Source: JBHJGO01 sp050331715 (GTDB lineage Bacteria; Cyanobacteriota; Cyanobacteriia; Cyanobacteriales; Microcoleaceae). From it: a stretch of 16,413 bases of DNA. The notes below the pieces were generated by a model, which was not told where the DNA came from, did not search any database, and saw only the letters and a list, made by a program, of their open reading frames with translations. The stretch's first letter is position 1; each line of letters begins with the position of its first letter. The stretch spans positions 1 to 16,413 of the forward strand of contig JBHJGO010000079.1 of the NCBI GenBank assembly GCA_050331715.1. Direction: 5' to 3'. Of this stretch, positions 13,652 through 16,413 are shown one piece after another. A program made the translations under genes and the position numbers.

Positions 13652-16123
13652 ATGGATACTAGAGAAGACCTACGTCGGAAACTGCTGGATCTGGATAACC
13701 GAGGCTACAAGGCATACAAGGACATTCTAGGAAGCTACAATTTTGAAGAGTTCATCCTGATTGTGGACTATGTTCAGGGTGACCCCTTTGCAGCACCGAG
13801 TAAATTTCGAGTTCATATCCCCCCCAACGTGGCGGGGTTTCCCCAGGAGCTTTATAAATCCTCTCCCGTTCGAGAGATTGCCTTGAGGGACTATCTAACT
13901 CGTAAATTTGATCAGGCAGCCCGTGAAATCAGTAGCCGTCGGGGCACAGGCAAGAGCGGTATGATTGTGATTACCCGCATGGGTCAAGAAGTTTTAGAAC
14001 GGAGTGCGGCCCACTTTATCCCGGTTGCTCCACCGCCACCGAAGCCAGCCAGTGGCAATCCCGCCCTACAACGAGCCAGGCCAGTTCCTTCAAGTCGGGC
14101 TAAGGGCATTGAAATGCGATTCTTTGTCGGTTTGCCCGCTGCCGGTCGTCAGATTCGGGGTCGCCAGGCATCATCGATGATCTGTGATGACATTCCAGCG
14201 ATTGTTGATCGAACCCTGAAGCATCAGAACATCAAAGAGGAAGAGTGTAAGCAGTATCTAGATACCATCGAAGACGCGGAATGGCTGCGCCAACAGATCG
14301 TAGAACAAGATTTGGTGGCTTTTGTGCCTAATGGGGCAATCCTGCCACGTCGTAGCGGCGTTGATTTTCGACCGCTGAAATCGGCGGATGTGGTGACGTT
14401 TCAGTCACCAGATTCTCTCCAGGTTGAGTTTGAATGTCCCAATGCTGGCAAGATTACCGGCATGGGCATTCCCAAGGGCATCACCTTGATCGTTGGTGGA
14501 GGCTATCACGGTAAATCGACCCTGTTGAAAGCAATTGAGCTGGGGGTGTACAACCATGTCCCGGATGATGGTCGAGAGCTTGTGGTGACGAATCCGGCCG
14601 CCGTCAAAATTCGGGCAGAGGATGGTCGGAGTGTAGCAGGTGTCAATATTTCTCCCTTCATTAACCAACTGCCCCAGGATCGCTCCACAACTCACTTTTC
14701 GACGGATAATGCCAGCGGTAGTACCTCCCAGGCGGCCAATATTGTTGAGATGTTAGAAGCCTTGGTTGTGCCTGGAGTATCGGCTGAAGGGGAAGCAGAA
14801 GCGGCAGAGTCGGAAACGCCGAAAGTGACTCCTGTACTGCTGGTGGATGAAGATACAGCGGCCACGAACTTTATGATCCGCGATCGCCGGATGCAAGCAT
14901 TAATTGCCAAGTCCCACGAGCCGATTACTCCTTTCATTGACAAGGTACGTCAGCTCTACGATGACTACGGCGTTTCCACGGTACTGGTTATGGGGGGTAG
15001 TGGCGATTATTTTGATGTGGCGGACACCGTGATTGCGATGGAGAACTTTCAGCCTTTGGATCTGACTGAAAAGGCAAAATCTATCGCCAGTGAATACGCC
15101 ACAGGTCGAACCGCTGAAGGCGGTGAAGGCTTTGGTGAGCTATCTGCACGGATTCCAATTCCAGAAAGTTTAGACACTAGCAGTGGACGGCGAGACGTTC
15201 GGGTCAAGATTCGCGATGCGGATGAGGTGGTGTTTGGCTCTGAGGACGTTGATCTATCTGCGGTAGAGCAACTGGTTTCCCGTGACCAGTTACGAGCAAT
15301 TGCGGCGGCCATGGTTTACGCTCGACAGCGTTACATTGATGGCAAAACCGATCTGCCCACAATTTTGGATCGGATCATGGCAGATATTCAGGCTAAGGGG
15401 CTGGATGTAGTTACCCAGTTTCCCCAGGGAGATCTGGCGATGTTCCGTCGGTTTGAGTTGGCCGCTGCAATTAATCGGCTTCGCACCCTAGAAATCAAAC
15501 AGGAGGGGGCTGAGGCTGAAGTTGCTGAGTCTGAAGCAGAGGATTCGGACGTTGAAAGTTCTGAGGTTGAAAGTTCTGAGGTTGAAGGTTCTGAAGTTGA
15601 GACCGAGGTTGATGCCACTGAAGCGCCAGTAGAAAGCTCTGAGGCTGAACCTGAAGCTCCTGTTGAACCGGAGGCGGAAACTTCATCCAAGCCCAAGCCA
15701 GTGATTAAGTCTCCGGCGAAAAGTTCTGAGACTGAACCGGAGAAGGCTCCAGCAGAACCGTCTGAGGCCAAAGCCGATCAATCTGCTGATCAATCCGCTG
15801 ATCAACCTGAAGTGCAACCTGAAGTGCAACCTGAACCGCCTGCTGACCCAGAGGGAACAGCTTTGTCAACAGAGACTGCTGAAGTTTCTGTGGAACCCGA
15901 AGCAGTCAGTTCTGAGGCTGAAGTGAAGGCTGACCAACCTGAAGCCAACTTTGAAACTACGATTGAATCTGAAGGGGTCGATTCGCCAACAGAGAGTTCT
16001 GAGGCTCCTGCTGAACCTGAAGTAACAAACTCGTCAACAGACAGTTCTGAAACGAGTGAAACTTCCACTCAACCTGAAGCGGCAAGTCCAGAAAATCCTG
16101 ACACTGAAGCCAAAACTTCCTAA
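13652..16123 (+). CDS. COG3044 (PF09818) ABC-class ATPase with acidic repeat tail
   Basis: An 823-residue cytosolic P-loop protein of the predicted ABC-class ATPase family that includes trypanosome MRB1590, an RNA-binding protein, so a role in nucleic-acid handling is plausible but unproven. The N-terminal ~250 residues (LLDLDNRGYKAYKDILGSY...) form the family-specific domain. Walker A is GGGYHGKST (Lys288), the signature region is STDNASGSTSQAANI, Walker B is VLLVDEDT (Asp399, Glu400), with D-loop text TAATNFMIRD, then LVMGGSGDYFDVADTVIAM. The conserved part ends near residue 615. Residues ~620-823 are a Glu/Ser/Pro/Ala-rich acidic tail with tandem repeats, not part of the usual family architecture. 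GAGGGG about 10 nt upstream supports ATG 13652. No membrane segments, so it is not a transporter. It appears monocistronic. Confidence 0.9.
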   Translation: MDTREDLRRKLLDLDNRGYKAYKDILGSYNFEEFILIVDYVQGDPFAAPSKFRVHIPPNVAGFPQELYKSSPVREIALRDYLTRKFDQAAREISSRRGTGKSGMIVITRMGQEVLERSAAHFIPVAPPPPKPASGNPALQRARPVPSSRAKGIEMRFFVGLPAAGRQIRGRQASSMICDDIPAIVDRTLKHQNIKEEECKQYLDTIEDAEWLRQQIVEQDLVAFVPNGAILPRRSGVDFRPLKSADVVTFQSPDSLQVEFECPNAGKITGMGIPKGITLIVGGGYHGKSTLLKAIELGVYNHVPDDGRELVVTNPAAVKIRAEDGRSVAGVNISPFINQLPQDRSTTHFSTDNASGSTSQAANIVEMLEALVVPGVSAEGEAEAAESETPKVTPVLLVDEDTAATNFMIRDRRMQALIAKSHEPITPFIDKVRQLYDDYGVSTVLVMGGSGDYFDVADTVIAMENFQPLDLTEKAKSIASEYATGRTAEGGEGFGELSARIPIPESLDTSSGRRDVRVKIRDADEVVFGSEDVDLSAVEQLVSRDQLRAIAAAMVYARQRYIDGKTDLPTILDRIMADIQAKGLDVVTQFPQGDLAMFRRFELAAAINRLRTLEIKQEGAEAEVAESEAEDSDVESSEVESSEVEGSEVETEVDATEAPVESSEAEPEAPVEPEAETSSKPKPVIKSPAKSSETEPEKAPAEPSEAKADQSADQSADQPEVQPEVQPEPPADPEGTALSTETAEVSVEPEAVSSEAEVKADQPEANFETTIESEGVDSPTESSEAPAEPEVTNSSTDSSETSETSTQPEAASPENPDTEAKTS
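15551..15595 (+). repeat. Three 15-bp tandem repeats in the ATPase tail
   Basis: Unit GTTGAAAGTTCTGAG is repeated exactly twice, with a third copy differing at two positions. Each encodes the pentapeptide VESSE (third: VEGSE). In-frame units of this kind expand and contract by replication slippage. Confidence 0.9.
15776..15835 (+). repeat. Five 12-bp tandem repeats in the ATPase tail
   Basis: Units encode DQSA, DQSA, DQPE, VQPE, VQPE in succession (GATCAATCTGCT to GTGCAACCTGAA). The pattern shows local duplication within an already repetitive segment. Confidence 0.9.
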
Positions 16124-16124
16124 A

Positions 16125-16171
16125 AAATAAACCCCGTCAAAAAACGGGGGGATGGGGTGTTTCTGTATGCA
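16125..16171 (+). repeat. Direct repeat copy 1 with hairpin
   Basis: This copy begins AAATAAAC and ends in the 18-nt block GGGGTGTTTCTGTATGCA, shared exactly with copy 2 at 16366-16413. The intervening bases are similar but not identical. Copy 1 lies immediately after the ATPase stop codon and contains the hairpin listed as a terminator. Confidence 0.85.
16132..16149 (+). terminator. Hairpin after the ATPase gene
   Basis: CCCCGT (16132-16137) and ACGGGG (16144-16149) pair over 6 bp around a CAAAAA loop, 8 nt after the stop codon. A T-rich stretch appears only about 10 nt later (GTGTTTCTG), so it is a non-standard intrinsic terminator at best, or a 3'-end stabilising stem. Confidence 0.5.
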
Positions 16172-16208
16172 TCTATATTTATAGGTTAATCCGGATGTAT
16201 GGCCTGTG

Positions 16209-16233
16209 AAAACCGAATTTCTACGGTTTTTTC
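16209..16233 (+). terminator. Likely intrinsic terminator downstream of the ATPase gene
   Basis: AAAACCG (16209-16215) and CGGTTTT (16224-16230) form a 7-bp stem with an 8-nt loop, and the T-run extends to TTTTTT. This is a better intrinsic terminator than the GC-rich hairpin 60 nt upstream, though its stem is AT-rich. Confidence 0.5.
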
Positions 16234-16365
16234 AAGGTTGAAGTATTCTGGGTCTCAGTAGATTTTCGGAAAATCGAGGGCATCAACTCAAGATGAAATA
16301 TTGGGCTATAGAGTTATCGGGTATTTTGTCAAACTCATTCAGCTTTGAGCAAGCATCCACGAATA

Positions 16366-16413
16366 AAATAAACACCGTCATGACAACGGGGGAAAGGGGT
16401 GTTTCTGTATGCA
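16366..16413 (+). repeat. Direct repeat copy 2, reaching the window edge
   Basis: This copy starts AAATAAACACCGTC and ends in the same 18 nt as copy 1. It can form AAACACC/GGTGTTT across its ends and contains the palindrome GTCATGAC (16377-16384). The ~194 bp between the copies has no ORF but holds the AT-rich terminator-like hairpin and a small dyad GATTTT/AAAATC at 16261-16275. Further copies may lie outside the window. Confidence 0.8.

Noticed and set aside
15388..16068. Long minus-strand open frames opposite the ATPase tail, Ser/Ala-rich
   Set aside because: They are the antisense of Glu/Ser/Pro repeat codons; low-complexity composition and no start context. The plus-strand frame is continuous with a clear ATPase.
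16366..16413. Direct repeats near the right edge as part of a CRISPR array
   Set aside because: Only two copies, about 240 bp apart, imperfect, with no regular spacers or cas genes.

Overview
The window looks like a chromosome segment from a filamentous cyanobacterium of the non-model, Leptolyngbya-like kind; that placement is an inference. The support is gene content: a HetZ-family regulator, FraC- and FraD-like septal proteins, the photosystem II assembly factor Ycf39, a Ycf39/NAD kinase pair in the order I recall from Synechocystis, and a cyanobacterial COG3044 ATPase. The palindrome GCGATCGC (HIP1) also occurs at least eight times (starting at about 830, 1731, 3955, 7536, 9175, 12272, 13396 and 14880), which is a cyanobacterial signature. 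No tRNA, rRNA, CRISPR array or insertion sequence was recognised.

Left part (1-4950). A HetZ-related regulator is on the minus strand. After a 321-bp gap holding heptamer repeats comes a small hypothetical gene, also minus. Divergent from it is a plus-strand cluster: a lipoprotein-type osmoprotectant (glycine betaine/choline) binding protein broken by one in-frame TGA, then fraC-like and fraD-like membrane genes. The fraC start lies 2 nt after the binding-protein stop, so the cluster is probably one operon. ispF (non-mevalonate isoprenoid pathway) converges on fraD, and a GNAT acetyltransferase follows.

Middle part (4950-9400). A small exported protein with two PRxG[KR]GGSRF repeats is on the minus strand. 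Upstream of it, also minus, are a Coq4-family protein and a short LuxR-type DNA-binding protein. A 570-bp divergent intergenic region with a strong stem-loop separates these from a plus-strand protein combining a winged-helix-like region with a GNAT-like C-terminus. A densely structured 232-bp gap and a MOSC protein come next.

Right part (9400-16413). radC carries two amber stops in an otherwise collinear frame and is very probably a pseudogene. Then come ycf39, nadK, a membrane-anchored M28 peptidase and a COG3044/PF09818 ABC-class ATPase with a roughly 200-residue acidic repetitive tail. The window ends with two copies of a ~47-bp hairpin-bearing direct repeat.

The most unusual items are the small secreted repeat peptide in a neighbourhood of filament-biology genes, the coupling of fraC/fraD to a damaged osmolyte-binding gene, the two genes with in-frame stops, the Coq4 homologue in a lineage that makes plastoquinone rather than ubiquinone, and the repetitive acidic tail of the ATPase. 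I did not find a clearly new multi-gene system. The rest is mostly housekeeping.
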